This document shows, in pieces, positions 1 to 8,352 of a DNA stretch of 64,000 nucleotides. Each line of letters opens with the position of its first letter. The first letter of the stretch is position 1. Under the pieces are notes generated by a model, which did no database searches, was not told the origin of the DNA, and saw only the letters and a list, made by a program, of their open reading frames with translations. The stretch is from Gammaproteobacteria bacterium (GTDB lineage: Bacteria; Pseudomonadota; Gammaproteobacteria; Competibacterales; Competibacteraceae). The DNA is taken from the NCBI GenBank assembly GCA_024235095.1, contig JACKNC010000001.1, positions 2,856,501-2,920,500 of the forward strand, written 5' to 3'. The translations under genes and the position numbers were made by a program.

Positions 1-166
1 GGAACAGGTCCTCGACCGCGCAGGCGATGTCCTCGGCAAAGCCGGTGCCGACAAAACCGCTGGTGGCCAGGGTATCGCCAGGGCGAATCAGGGTCACCGC
101 CTCGCGCGCGCTGACGACCTTGCCGCGCTCGGCAATTTGCAGTGAGGCAAGCAGAGGATGCTACAT
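1..166 (-). CDS. Acyl-CoA / propionate CoA-transferase-like protein, N-terminal fragment, start region disrupted
   Basis: The partial gene runs off the left edge. The minus-strand reading frame gives KVVSAREAVTLIRPGDTL and then a glycine-rich SGFVGTGFAED stretch, typical of the N-terminus of 3-oxoacid/propionate CoA-transferases, which move CoA between acyl groups. The best start is the ATG at 166-164, eight bases after a GAGGA Shine-Dalgarno motif (minus strand, about 179-175). The very next codon (163-161) is TAG in the same frame. No in-frame ATG, GTG or TTG follows until a GTG well inside the conserved domain. Either codon 2 has mutated to a stop, a CTG is used, or the base is an error. 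The family call rests on about 40 residues. The gene is divergent from prfC. Confidence 0.55.
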
Positions 167-280
167 GATGATGTTCCTCGTCAGGGTTGGGAGCCGAAAT
201 CGTTATGATAAGCCCGCCGCGTTGCTGAATTCAGGTAAAATTACTTTCTTTTCCAATAAGACCCCATCCGGCTTTTCACC

Positions 281-1873
281 ATGACCACTCTGCTCCAAGA
301 ACTGCAACGGCGCCGCACCTTTGCCATTATTTCCCACCCTGACGCTGGCAAGACGACCCTGACGGAAAAACTGCTGCTGTTTGGTGGCGCCATCCAATTG
401 GCCGGAACGGTCAAGGGCCGCAAGGCGGCGCGTCACGCGACCAGCGACTGGATGGCCCTGGAGCAGCAACGCGGCATTTCGGTCACTTCATCGGTGATGC
501 AGTTCCCCTATCGCGACCGCATCATCAACCTGCTCGATACCCCCGGTCACGAGGATTTTTCCGAGGACACCTACCGCACCCTGACCGCCGTCGATTCGGC
601 GCTGATGGTGATCGACTGCGCCCGGGGCGTCGAGGAACGCACGATCAAACTGATGGAAGTCTGCCGACTGCGCGACACGCCGATTTTTACCTTCATCAAT
701 AAACTCGACCGTGATGGCCGCGAACCCATTGAGTTATTGGATGAGGTTGAAGAGATTCTGAAAATCCGCTGCGCTCCAGTGACCTGGCCGATTGGCATGG
801 GGCGGGAGTTAAAGGGCGTCTATCACTTTGAGCAGGATTTTATTCATCTCTACGATCCCTCCCGCGATGGGCGGATCAATACCGGGCGCATTCTCCAGGG
901 ATTAAGCAGCCCGGAGGTCAATCAGGCGCTGGGTTCGGACCGGGCGCAAGCCCTGCGCGATGAAGTCGAACTAGTGCGCGGGGCCAGTCATGCCTTCGAT
1001 TTCGCTGAATACCGCGCGGGACGCCTGACCCCGGTATTTTTTGGTTCCGCGCTGACCAACTTCGGCGTGCAGGAGATGCTGGATGGGTTCATCGAACATG
1101 CCCCACCGCCCCGCTCCTGCGCCGCCGCCAGCCGTGAAGTCGAACCAGGAGAAGAGGCTTTCACCGGGTTTGTGTTCAAAATCCAGGCGAATATGGACCC
1201 TCAGCACCGCGACCGCATCGCCTTCCTACGCATTTGTTCCGGAACCTATCAGCCTGCGATGAAAGTGCGCCATGTTCGGCTGGGCCGGGAGGTAAAAATC
1301 GCCGATGCGCTGACCTTTATGGCCGCCGAGCGCGAACATGCCGAAGACGCTTTTCCTGGCGACATTATTGGCTTGCACAACCACGGCACCATTCGTATTG
1401 GCGATACGTTCACCCAGGGCGAGGACTTGCAATTTACCGGTATCCCGGACTTCGCCCCGGAACTGTTCCGCCGCGCCCGACTGCGCGATCCGCTGAAAAT
1501 GAAGGCGTTACAGAAGGGTCTGGAACAGTTGTGCGAGGAAGGCGCTACCCAATTATTTCGCCCACTCAATAGCAACGATCTCATCCTGGGGGCAGTGGGC
1601 GTGTTGCAATTCGACGTCGCTGCTTTTCGGCTCCGCAGTGAATACGGGGTCGAATGCGGATTCGAGAATGTCAATGTCGCTACCGCCCGCTGGGTCCGTT
1701 GTCCCGACGTCAAGCGTTTTGAGGATTTCCAGCACAAGCTGCGCGATAACCTAGCGCTGGACCATCATGGCGAACTGGTCTATATCGCCCCCAGTCGGGT
1801 CAATTTACAGCTGACCCAGGAACGCTGGCCAGAAGTTCGTTTCGCCGCCACCCGCGAGCATGGCTTGCGCTGA
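281..1873 (+). CDS. prfC: Peptide chain release factor 3 (RF3)
   Basis: A 530-residue translational GTPase that recycles RF1/RF2 from the ribosome after peptide release, acting in the cytoplasm. The GTPase motifs are clear: P-loop SHPDAGKT at residues 18-25, switch II DTPGHEDF at 86-93, and NKLD at 140-143. The middle and C-terminal parts match RF3 (for example the FVFKIQANMDPQHRDRIAF stretch and the C-terminal YIAPSRVNLQLTQ region). Length equals the usual RF3 (about 527-530). The start is taken from family alignment; no strong Shine-Dalgarno motif is visible before it. The gene stands alone, facing away from the CoA-transferase fragment. Confidence 0.96.
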   Translation: MTTLLQELQRRRTFAIISHPDAGKTTLTEKLLLFGGAIQLAGTVKGRKAARHATSDWMALEQQRGISVTSSVMQFPYRDRIINLLDTPGHEDFSEDTYRTLTAVDSALMVIDCARGVEERTIKLMEVCRLRDTPIFTFINKLDRDGREPIELLDEVEEILKIRCAPVTWPIGMGRELKGVYHFEQDFIHLYDPSRDGRINTGRILQGLSSPEVNQALGSDRAQALRDEVELVRGASHAFDFAEYRAGRLTPVFFGSALTNFGVQEMLDGFIEHAPPPRSCAAASREVEPGEEAFTGFVFKIQANMDPQHRDRIAFLRICSGTYQPAMKVRHVRLGREVKIADALTFMAAEREHAEDAFPGDIIGLHNHGTIRIGDTFTQGEDLQFTGIPDFAPELFRRARLRDPLKMKALQKGLEQLCEEGATQLFRPLNSNDLILGAVGVLQFDVAAFRLRSEYGVECGFENVNVATARWVRCPDVKRFEDFQHKLRDNLALDHHGELVYIAPSRVNLQLTQERWPEVRFAATREHGLR

Positions 1874-1972
1874 AACCGCAACGCTAGTCGCGATAGCATT
1901 ACTCACATCAATAACCGGAGAGGAAGACGCAACATTTTGACCCTTCGAGAGTAGTATTCAGCTTAAAGTTTG

Positions 1973-1978
1973 TATAAT
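1973..1978 (+). promoter_or_regulatory. Candidate -10 box of the CarH-like gene
   Basis: A perfect TATAAT lies in an AT-rich stretch 110 bases before the ATG of the B12-binding regulator. No good -35 hexamer is seen at 16-18 bases, so activity is uncertain; it may need an activator or another sigma factor. Confidence 0.3.
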
Positions 1979-2023
1979 ATTAGTCTAAATATAAGCGAGA
2001 AATTATGAATAATTAGGGTATTT

Positions 2024-2045
2024 TGTACACTATTTGTACAAAATA
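2024..2045 (+). promoter_or_regulatory. Candidate CarH/LitR operator: two 11-bp direct repeats
   Basis: TGTACA occurs at 2024-2029 and again at 2035-2040, so the units repeat every 11 bp. The published CarH operator is built from 11-bp direct repeats with the core T-n-n-A-C-A, and related LitR/PplR boxes use TGTACA. Both units here fit that core exactly. They lie 44-65 bases upstream of the start of the CarH-like gene, suggesting autoregulation. A clear third unit is not visible at 2046. Binding is inferred. Confidence 0.5.
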
Positions 2046-2088
2046 TTCCATTCCGGCTGAACCCCGGTATCGAAGAGATCCATCTCCA

Positions 2089-3027
2089 ATGCATAACAAT
2101 CTCAATCATTGCAGCTTGCCTGACCAGGGCTTGGTGCCCATCCGCACGGTTTCCGGCTTGACTGGCGTGAACTCGGTCACTCTGCGCGCCTGGGAGCGTC
2201 GCTACGATCTCATCAAACCGGTGCGCACGCCCAAAGGTCATCGCCTCTACACGATGGCCGATGTGGACCTGATCCATCAAGTAGTTTCGCTGCTGAATAA
2301 CGGCATGTCCATTGGGCAGGTGCGGCAAGTGCTCGATAATCCTCAAGCCCAGTCTGATGCAACGCCAGAGATTCATGCCGAGGAAAATCCGGATTTCTGG
2401 CAAGGCTACCGTCATCGCTTGCTACAAGCGGTCGCGGCCTTCGATGATGGAGTTTTAAATGACACCCACAGTGAAGTTTTGTCGCTCTATCCGGTCGACA
2501 TGGTTACCCACCGATTAATCATACCGTTGCTGCGAGAATTGGGCGAACGCTGGGCAGAGGGATTGGGCAGCGTTGCCGAGGAACATTTTTTCAGCATGTT
2601 TCTGCGCAACAAACTGGGCGCCCGCTTCCATCATCGCGGTTGTAACCACAAGGGGCCGAAATTGTTGGGCGCTTGCCTGCCGGGCGAGCAACACGAAGTC
2701 GGCTTGCTCCTTTTCGCGTTGGCGGCGCTGGATCAGGACTACTCTCTGGTCTTATTGGGACCGAACACGCCGTTGACAGAGTTACCACCGGTCGTCGAAC
2801 GTGCTGGCGTCCATGCGGTTGTTTTATCGGGATCGGATGAGACCGCCCTGGGCATTATTGAGGAAGATCTGCTCAGACTTTGCCAGAAGGTGACGGTCCC
2901 GGTGTTTGTTGGCGGACGAATCGCTGATGGTTGCGCTGGGATGCTCGCCGGTGCGGGAGCCATACCTTTAACTGAAGATTTCGGTCTTGCTTTGCGCCAG
3001 ATTGACGCAATCCTGACCCCTCGCTAG
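2089..3027 (+). CDS. MerR-type regulator with cobalamin-binding domain (CarH/LitR-like photoreceptor candidate)
   Basis: 312 residues from the ATG at 2089, preceded by GAAGAG; a TTG 66 bases upstream is in frame but less likely. Residues 15-85 form a MerR winged helix (TGVNSVTLRAWERRYDL and HRLYTMADVD). A helical B12-binding domain follows with tryptophan 155, nine residues, then E165-H166, the W-x9-EH signature of CarH. The Rossmann cobalamin domain then shows E200-x-H-x-x-G205, the usual place of the lower-axial histidine. Known CarH proteins bind adenosylcobalamin, repress as tetramers in the dark and release DNA in light. Seen: the residues. Inferred: light sensing and the targets; no carotenoid gene is nearby. 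It converges with the GGDEF-EAL gene. Confidence 0.82.
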   Translation: MHNNLNHCSLPDQGLVPIRTVSGLTGVNSVTLRAWERRYDLIKPVRTPKGHRLYTMADVDLIHQVVSLLNNGMSIGQVRQVLDNPQAQSDATPEIHAEENPDFWQGYRHRLLQAVAAFDDGVLNDTHSEVLSLYPVDMVTHRLIIPLLRELGERWAEGLGSVAEEHFFSMFLRNKLGARFHHRGCNHKGPKLLGACLPGEQHEVGLLLFALAALDQDYSLVLLGPNTPLTELPPVVERAGVHAVVLSGSDETALGIIEEDLLRLCQKVTVPVFVGGRIADGCAGMLAGAGAIPLTEDFGLALRQIDAILTPR

Positions 3028-3083
3028 GATGAATGCGTTGTTTATAATGAAGATTGATTTTTTAGAATCATCGCTTATCACTA

Positions 3084-6000
3084 TTAATCCACATTATTCG
3101 GGTCGATCCTCACGGCGGTGATCCAGGAGGTGTGGGGTTGCCACTGTGTCATCCACTCAAAAATTTGCGCTGCCGGCATGGGACGGGCAATCGCATAGCC
3201 TTGGCCTAGTTCGCAGCCCAATTGCAGTAGCAGTTCACCATGGGCTGCGGTTTCCACGCCCTCGGCGATCACCTCACGCTGGAAAGCGCCGGCCAGACTG
3301 ATGACGCCGGCCAGAATCGTTAGGTCGTCGGGGTCATCCAGCATGCCGCGCACAAAGCTCTGATCAATCTTGAGGGTCTCAACCGGCAGGCGTTTGAGGT
3401 AGGTCAGCGAGGAATAGCCGGTCCCGAAATCATCGAGCGCGAACCGGATTCCCAGCGCCTGCGCAGCGCGAAGGATCTGGGATACCTTGGTAATATCCTC
3501 CAGCGCGCTGGTTTCGAGTACCTCTAGCTCCAGATCGCCAGGTTGCATATCCGGGTGGCGGTCCAGGGCAGCGTGTAGTTTGTCGATGAAATCGGCTTGA
3601 TCCAGTTGCATGGCGGTGACATTGACGCTCACCGGCAACGCTGCTCCCGCCCCGCGCCAAGCCGTCACTTGGGCAAGCGCGGTCTCGATCACCCAGTCAC
3701 CCAACTCGATCATCAAAGGGTGGTTTTCGAGTGTCGGCAAAAAGCCGCCGGGTGACAGCAGCCCTCGCTCGGGGTGTTGCCAGCGGATCAGCGCCTCGAC
3801 ACCGATCACGTTGCCTCGGCGCATGTTAACCTTGGGCTGGTAATGCAGCACGAACTCCCCGTTGACCAGGGCCTTCCGGAAGCGTTCGATGCTTGCGTGG
3901 CGACCACGCAAGCCGCGATCATGCGCTGCGTCGAACAGGTAGTAGCGGTTTTTACCGGCGAGCTTGGCTTGGTACATAGCCTGGTCAGCTTGGCGTAGCA
4001 GCTGATCGGCATCGACGGGTTCCGCTTGCGGATAGAAGCTGATCCCCAGGCTGGCGGAGACCTGCAACGGCCCCACTTCGTCGTGCACGGGTTCGGCGAT
4101 GGCCCGCAGCAGCCGGTTTAGCCAGGGCAAGCTAGCGTCGACGTCCGGCAGATCGACCAATATCGCGACGAACTCGTCCCCTCCCAGGCGGGCCAGGGTA
4201 TCGCCTTCGCGCAGGGCGTGTTTCATCCGGTCGGCTAGCGTCATTAGCAGGCGGTCGCCGGCATCATGGCCATGGCGATCGTTGATGATCTTGAAGCCGT
4301 CCAGGTCGAAGTAGACCACGGCAAGTTGCGTACCTCGGCGCAGGGTTTGCGCCAGGGCCTGCTGCAAACGGTCGGCCAGCAGGACACGGTTGGGCAAGCC
4401 GGTGAGGACATCATAGTGGGCGATGTGCTCAAGCTGCTGTTGGTGTTCCTTTTGCACACTGATGTCCGAGAACAGCCCAACATAACGTTGCACACAGCCA
4501 TTGGAGTCGCGCACGGCGCTGATGGTCAACAGCTCGGCATAGACTTCGCCGTTCTTGCGACGGTTCCAGATTTCACCGGCCCAACGTCCCTGGCTGTGCA
4601 GAGTCTGCCACATCTCGGCATAAAACGCCGCGTCTTGCCGTCCGGACTTCAGGATGCGGGGATTTTGGCCCAGCGCCTCTTTCCGGCTGTAGCCGGTGAT
4701 GCGGGTGAACGCCGTATTGACATCAAGGATGACGCCGTCCGCGTCGGTGATCGTGATGCCTTCGTTGGCGTGCTGAAACACGCTGGCGGCCTGTTCCAGC
4801 TCAGCTTCAGCCTCTTTGCGCTGGGTGATGTCGTCGTAGATGCCGAGTACTCCGAACACGTTTCCTTCAGCGTCGCGCAGCGGCACCTTGGAGGTGCGCA
4901 GCCAGATGGTCCTGTTGTCGGGCGTAGTTTGAGGTTCCTCATAGTCCAGACGGGGCTGACCTGAGTCCATCACTTGCTGGTCGTCGGCGCGATAGCGATC
5001 GGCCTGTGGCGTCCAGCCCATAGCAAAGTCGTCGCGACCGATCAGTTCAGACGGCGCTTGCTTACCGGCGTCCTGAGCGAAGGCGGGATTGCATCCGAGA
5101 TAGTTGAGGTTGCGGTCCTTCCAGAACACACGGATCGGCAACGTATCAATCACTTTCTGCAACAGGTAGGTCGATTCCGCAAGTTCCAGCGTCATTTCTG
5201 TGAGTGCAGCCTGAATCGTTTTCCACTCGTTGCGTTCCGAGCGCTCGGATGCAAGAATCCGTTTCCTCGGTTTCCCTGGATTGATCGCCACAACTTGATC
5301 AAGAACCCGTTGGAGTGGCGTGCGGATGTTACGGCGGACTACACGCAAGGCATAGATGACAGATACGAACACGATCAGCGCTGCAAACACGAGGACGCCA
5401 TATCGAGTGTCGCGCACCGCCTGTCGGATTTGGTCGTTTAGCATAGTGGCATGACTCGCTACGCCGGTATCCAGACGCTTCATCTGTGCAAGCACCGTCT
5501 CCCGGGCGTCATGATTGTGCGCAAGTATTGCGTCGTAGTCCCCTAGCTTTGCGTTCAGTCGAATCACCTGCTCACGGTAGGCCTGAGTGAGCGCACCGAC
5601 ATATTTGGCAATGCGCGCCATTTCAGGTGACGCTGGGGTAAAACCCTGGATGCGCAGAACGAGATTGTCGATAGCGGGGAGTACGGCAACTTCGGCGTCA
5701 TCCGCCGATCGGTTGTCGCCACTTTGTATGGCGATTTGCTTGCCGATATGCAATGCGGTTTCACGATAGCCCGAGACTAGCGCAATGATCTGGTCGAGAT
5801 GACTAACCGACTTGCCAGCCAGCGTTTGGTCGATCAGCGCCCGCCCTGTCAAGCTCTCCAATTCCTCGAATGCGGTCAGCAGGCGACGGTCGGTTTCTGC
5901 TATTTCGGTCAGGACGTCGCCAATCTCTCCACATACATCGAACAGATGTTGGGTTTCCCGCCGCAGAGCGCGCATTAACTCAATTAGCTCCTGATCCGGG

Positions 6001-6299
6001 AGTTTCTTGATCAGTGCGTCCAGTGAGTGGCCGATGTGAGCGCGTGCCGCGCCGAATGCCGTCGTGTCCCGGCATGTTCGATTCGCCAGATCAATCTCGG
6101 AAAGCGTAGCGGTCAGATCGCGTCCAATGGCGGCATTGTCAATGACCTGCTGCATCTGGACCGAGGAAATCTGCGCCGCCAGATCTTCGAGTTGATTGAA
6201 GGAACCAATGGTCAGGATGACGGTTATGCCTATTGCCAGGGCATTGAGCGTCACCAGGACATACAGCTTGCTTGCAATGCCTTTTGGCCAAGGTGGCAT
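3084..6299 (-). CDS. Membrane sensor protein with PAS-PAS-GGDEF-EAL (cyclic di-GMP turnover)
   Basis: 1071 residues. A transmembrane helix near 11-33, an extracytoplasmic helical region, and a second helix near 297-320 are followed by two PAS domains (about 378-500 and 506-620), a GGDEF domain (from about 626; intact GGDEF near residue 708) and an EAL domain (EALIRW near 835, later DDFGTGYSSL and the KIDQSFV stretch). Both catalytic signatures look intact, so it may make and break c-di-GMP. It ends 16 bases downstream of a gene encoding a substrate-binding protein; this family of periplasmic proteins is often paired with membrane sensors, suggesting that the upstream product feeds a ligand signal to this one (inference). 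Confidence 0.92.
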   Translation of the reverse strand: MPPWPKGIASKLYVLVTLNALAIGITVILTIGSFNQLEDLAAQISSVQMQQVIDNAAIGRDLTATLSEIDLANRTCRDTTAFGAARAHIGHSLDALIKKLPDQELIELMRALRRETQHLFDVCGEIGDVLTEIAETDRRLLTAFEELESLTGRALIDQTLAGKSVSHLDQIIALVSGYRETALHIGKQIAIQSGDNRSADDAEVAVLPAIDNLVLRIQGFTPASPEMARIAKYVGALTQAYREQVIRLNAKLGDYDAILAHNHDARETVLAQMKRLDTGVASHATMLNDQIRQAVRDTRYGVLVFAALIVFVSVIYALRVVRRNIRTPLQRVLDQVVAINPGKPRKRILASERSERNEWKTIQAALTEMTLELAESTYLLQKVIDTLPIRVFWKDRNLNYLGCNPAFAQDAGKQAPSELIGRDDFAMGWTPQADRYRADDQQVMDSGQPRLDYEEPQTTPDNRTIWLRTSKVPLRDAEGNVFGVLGIYDDITQRKEAEAELEQAASVFQHANEGITITDADGVILDVNTAFTRITGYSRKEALGQNPRILKSGRQDAAFYAEMWQTLHSQGRWAGEIWNRRKNGEVYAELLTISAVRDSNGCVQRYVGLFSDISVQKEHQQQLEHIAHYDVLTGLPNRVLLADRLQQALAQTLRRGTQLAVVYFDLDGFKIINDRHGHDAGDRLLMTLADRMKHALREGDTLARLGGDEFVAILVDLPDVDASLPWLNRLLRAIAEPVHDEVGPLQVSASLGISFYPQAEPVDADQLLRQADQAMYQAKLAGKNRYYLFDAAHDRGLRGRHASIERFRKALVNGEFVLHYQPKVNMRRGNVIGVEALIRWQHPERGLLSPGGFLPTLENHPLMIELGDWVIETALAQVTAWRGAGAALPVSVNVTAMQLDQADFIDKLHAALDRHPDMQPGDLELEVLETSALEDITKVSQILRAAQALGIRFALDDFGTGYSSLTYLKRLPVETLKIDQSFVRGMLDDPDDLTILAGVISLAGAFQREVIAEGVETAAHGELLLQLGCELGQGYAIARPMPAAQIFEWMTQWQPHTSWITAVRIDPNNVD

Positions 6300-6315
6300 G
6301 ATTCGCTTCCACTGC

Positions 6316-8196
6316 TTACGGTTGCTCGCGCACCAGCGTCGCTCCTCTCAGCGCCATCGGTTTCAGGACAACCCCTCTACGCTCCAGTTCCGTTACGTTA
6401 ATGATACGCTGCCCCTGTACGTTTTTCATGATGGGAATGGCCGCCACCGATTTGCCGCGCATGGCTTGAAGCAGCATTTCCGCCGATTTCTCGCCTTGCT
6501 CTTGTCCGGTCTTAACGACAGCCGCCAAGGCGCCCTGTTCAACCTGATAGCGGTTGCCCGCCAACATCGGACCGCGGTAAATGTCCTTCAGTAATTTGCT
6601 GATTTCCAGATTGGTGAGCGATTTGCCGCTTTGATCCGTGATGCCCTCGAGGCTGTCGATGAACAGGGCATCGCATGACGCATTCAGCGGCTTTTTCAGT
6701 GCAGCGAGTTCACGCGTCGTGGAAACCAGGTAGAAGTCGGAGAGCGTCACTGGATAGCTGTCCTTTTCGCGCATGACCTGGGCGCGCAGCGCTTGGCCCG
6801 ACGGAACATTGTTGGTCAGGAAGCAAATGTTCTGAATGGAAGGCAACAACTGCTTGATGAAGGACAGGGATTCCTGGACATGGGCGCGCTCCAGCACGCC
6901 GGAGACGTTGCGCGACGGAAATCCGTACTTTTCCAGTTCGGCGTTAACGCCGTTGAACATGACCGGTTTATCGCTCTTGTCCTTAAGGAAGGGCGCTACG
7001 AACATCGCCTGGGCGTCGTCATCAGCCGCGATCACGCCATCGGGTTGGAACTGTTGGAACAAGGCATAGGCTTCTTCTGCGCGCTTTGGTCCGTTGGCGC
7101 GATCGGCTTTCGTATTCATGTAGAAATAACGAATCTCGCTTGAGGGGGAGAGCACCCCTTCAATCCCTTCGCGGATCTCCTGGACCCAGGGGTTATCTTC
7201 CTCATAGCTCATTACGACGAGTACTTTGAATTCTGCGGCTATTGCCGAAGTCGACAGAAGCCAGGCCAGCGCTGCCGTCAGCGCTCCGGCCGCCGACCGC
7301 CCTATCGTTCTCGATGATTTCTTCACACGGATAGACCTCGACAGGGAGCCGCTGCTGACGCTGGCCCGCCACTGATCCTGAATCTCCAGGATTTCGTCCT
7401 CTTCGGCGCCGCCCTGAAACACATCGTTCCAGGCCACATACAGGAGAATGCCCAGATAAACGGGCAGCGGCAGCGCCAACACCTGCGCAGGGATAGCAAA
7501 CAACTCGAAGAATGGCAAAGTCGCCAGCGCTAGACCACTCAAACCCAGCGCCGGAAACAGCCAGGGATTAAGTTGCATGGCCAGAACGCTACGCCGCCAA
7601 CATACCGAAAGCGGCAGCTCGCGGAATAACTGCAAGGGAACCACAAAAATGGCCAACAATATTTGTAAAACCAGTAGTACGCTTCCCAGAACGCTCAGTT
7701 GCGTCCCTAATAAAGTGCTGGCAACCCCGAAGGCGGCGGGCGGTGGAACAACAGACACTGGATCGCCAGCGGCAGCCAGATCGACGGGCAAGAGTTGATC
7801 CTGCACCCAATAGACCACTAGATAGCCTTGCAACAACAGGGCAAACAAAAACAGGCTGGTTCGCGTCAACGCTTTGGCCGCCGTCCAATTAAACAATTGT
7901 TTGGGGGCTGGCGCCTGCTTGCGGTTGGCCGCACGAGCTATTCCACAAGCCAGCGTTACCGTTAGACTAAGCGGCAAACCATAACAAAGTACGGTGGCGA
8001 TCAACGTCACCCAGCCCCCCAACAGGGGCAACCACCATTCCCAAACCGGCAACGCCAACAGCAGGGCGCTGCCCGATGGGGCAAGCAGCGCAATAGCCAC
8101 GAATAACCCCGGTCGCCGCCACATCAATTGCCAGGCTTGAATCAACCAATCCCGGCCATCGCCTGGGGTCAGCGCCCGAGGCCCAAAACCATGCAT
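6316..8196 (-). CDS. ORF joining a BPSS1780-like membrane domain to an ABC-type substrate-binding protein
   Basis: The start at 8196 follows a perfect GGAGGAATT; the open frame extends further up but lacks support. Residues 1 to about 260 hold RALTPGDGRDWLIQAW and several hydrophobic helices, like BPSS1780-family membrane proteins. About 40 residues later the same frame enters a signal peptide (KKSSRTIGRSAAGALTAALA, then an AIAAEF cleavage-like site) and a periplasmic ABC_sub_bind domain of about 300 residues. A GTG at 7326, eight bases after GAGGT, could start the second part as a separate protein of 336 residues. A signal peptide in mid-protein argues for two products or a recent in-frame fusion. 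It likely shares an operon with the GGDEF-EAL gene. Confidence 0.8.
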   Translation of the reverse strand: MHGFGPRALTPGDGRDWLIQAWQLMWRRPGLFVAIALLAPSGSALLLALPVWEWWLPLLGGWVTLIATVLCYGLPLSLTVTLACGIARAANRKQAPAPKQLFNWTAAKALTRTSLFLFALLLQGYLVVYWVQDQLLPVDLAAAGDPVSVVPPPAAFGVASTLLGTQLSVLGSVLLVLQILLAIFVVPLQLFRELPLSVCWRRSVLAMQLNPWLFPALGLSGLALATLPFFELFAIPAQVLALPLPVYLGILLYVAWNDVFQGGAEEDEILEIQDQWRASVSSGSLSRSIRVKKSSRTIGRSAAGALTAALAWLLSTSAIAAEFKVLVVMSYEEDNPWVQEIREGIEGVLSPSSEIRYFYMNTKADRANGPKRAEEAYALFQQFQPDGVIAADDDAQAMFVAPFLKDKSDKPVMFNGVNAELEKYGFPSRNVSGVLERAHVQESLSFIKQLLPSIQNICFLTNNVPSGQALRAQVMREKDSYPVTLSDFYLVSTTRELAALKKPLNASCDALFIDSLEGITDQSGKSLTNLEISKLLKDIYRGPMLAGNRYQVEQGALAAVVKTGQEQGEKSAEMLLQAMRGKSVAAIPIMKNVQGQRIINVTELERRGVVLKPMALRGATLVREQP

Positions 8197-8259
8197 AATT
8201 CCTCCATCCTGTGGCAAGTGGCGAATGGCGCGATTTAACTCAAAATAAGCGTTCAGTTC

Positions 8260-8350
8260 CCTGTCCCCTGCCAAGGGAGGGTTAGGAAGAATTTCCAGTT
8301 TTCTTCCCCAACCCCTCTCCCGCAAGTGGGGAGGGGAGCGAACGGTTACA
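8260..8350. repeat. Divergent copy of the C-run/G-run palindromic repeat
   Basis: Between the membrane/SBP gene and the MCP-like gene lie CCCCTGCCAAGGGAGGG and then CCCCTCTCCCGCAAGTGGGG, ending in GCGAACGGTTAC. That ending matches the CTGAACGGTTAC flank of the copy at 57837, so it is read as a diverged member of the same family. Confidence 0.45.
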
Positions 8351-8352
8351 AC

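Noticed and set aside
2023..2088. TTG-initiated extension of the CarH-like gene
   Set aside because: It would translate through the candidate operator and has no RBS; the ATG at 2089 has GAAGAG upstream and aligns with the family start.
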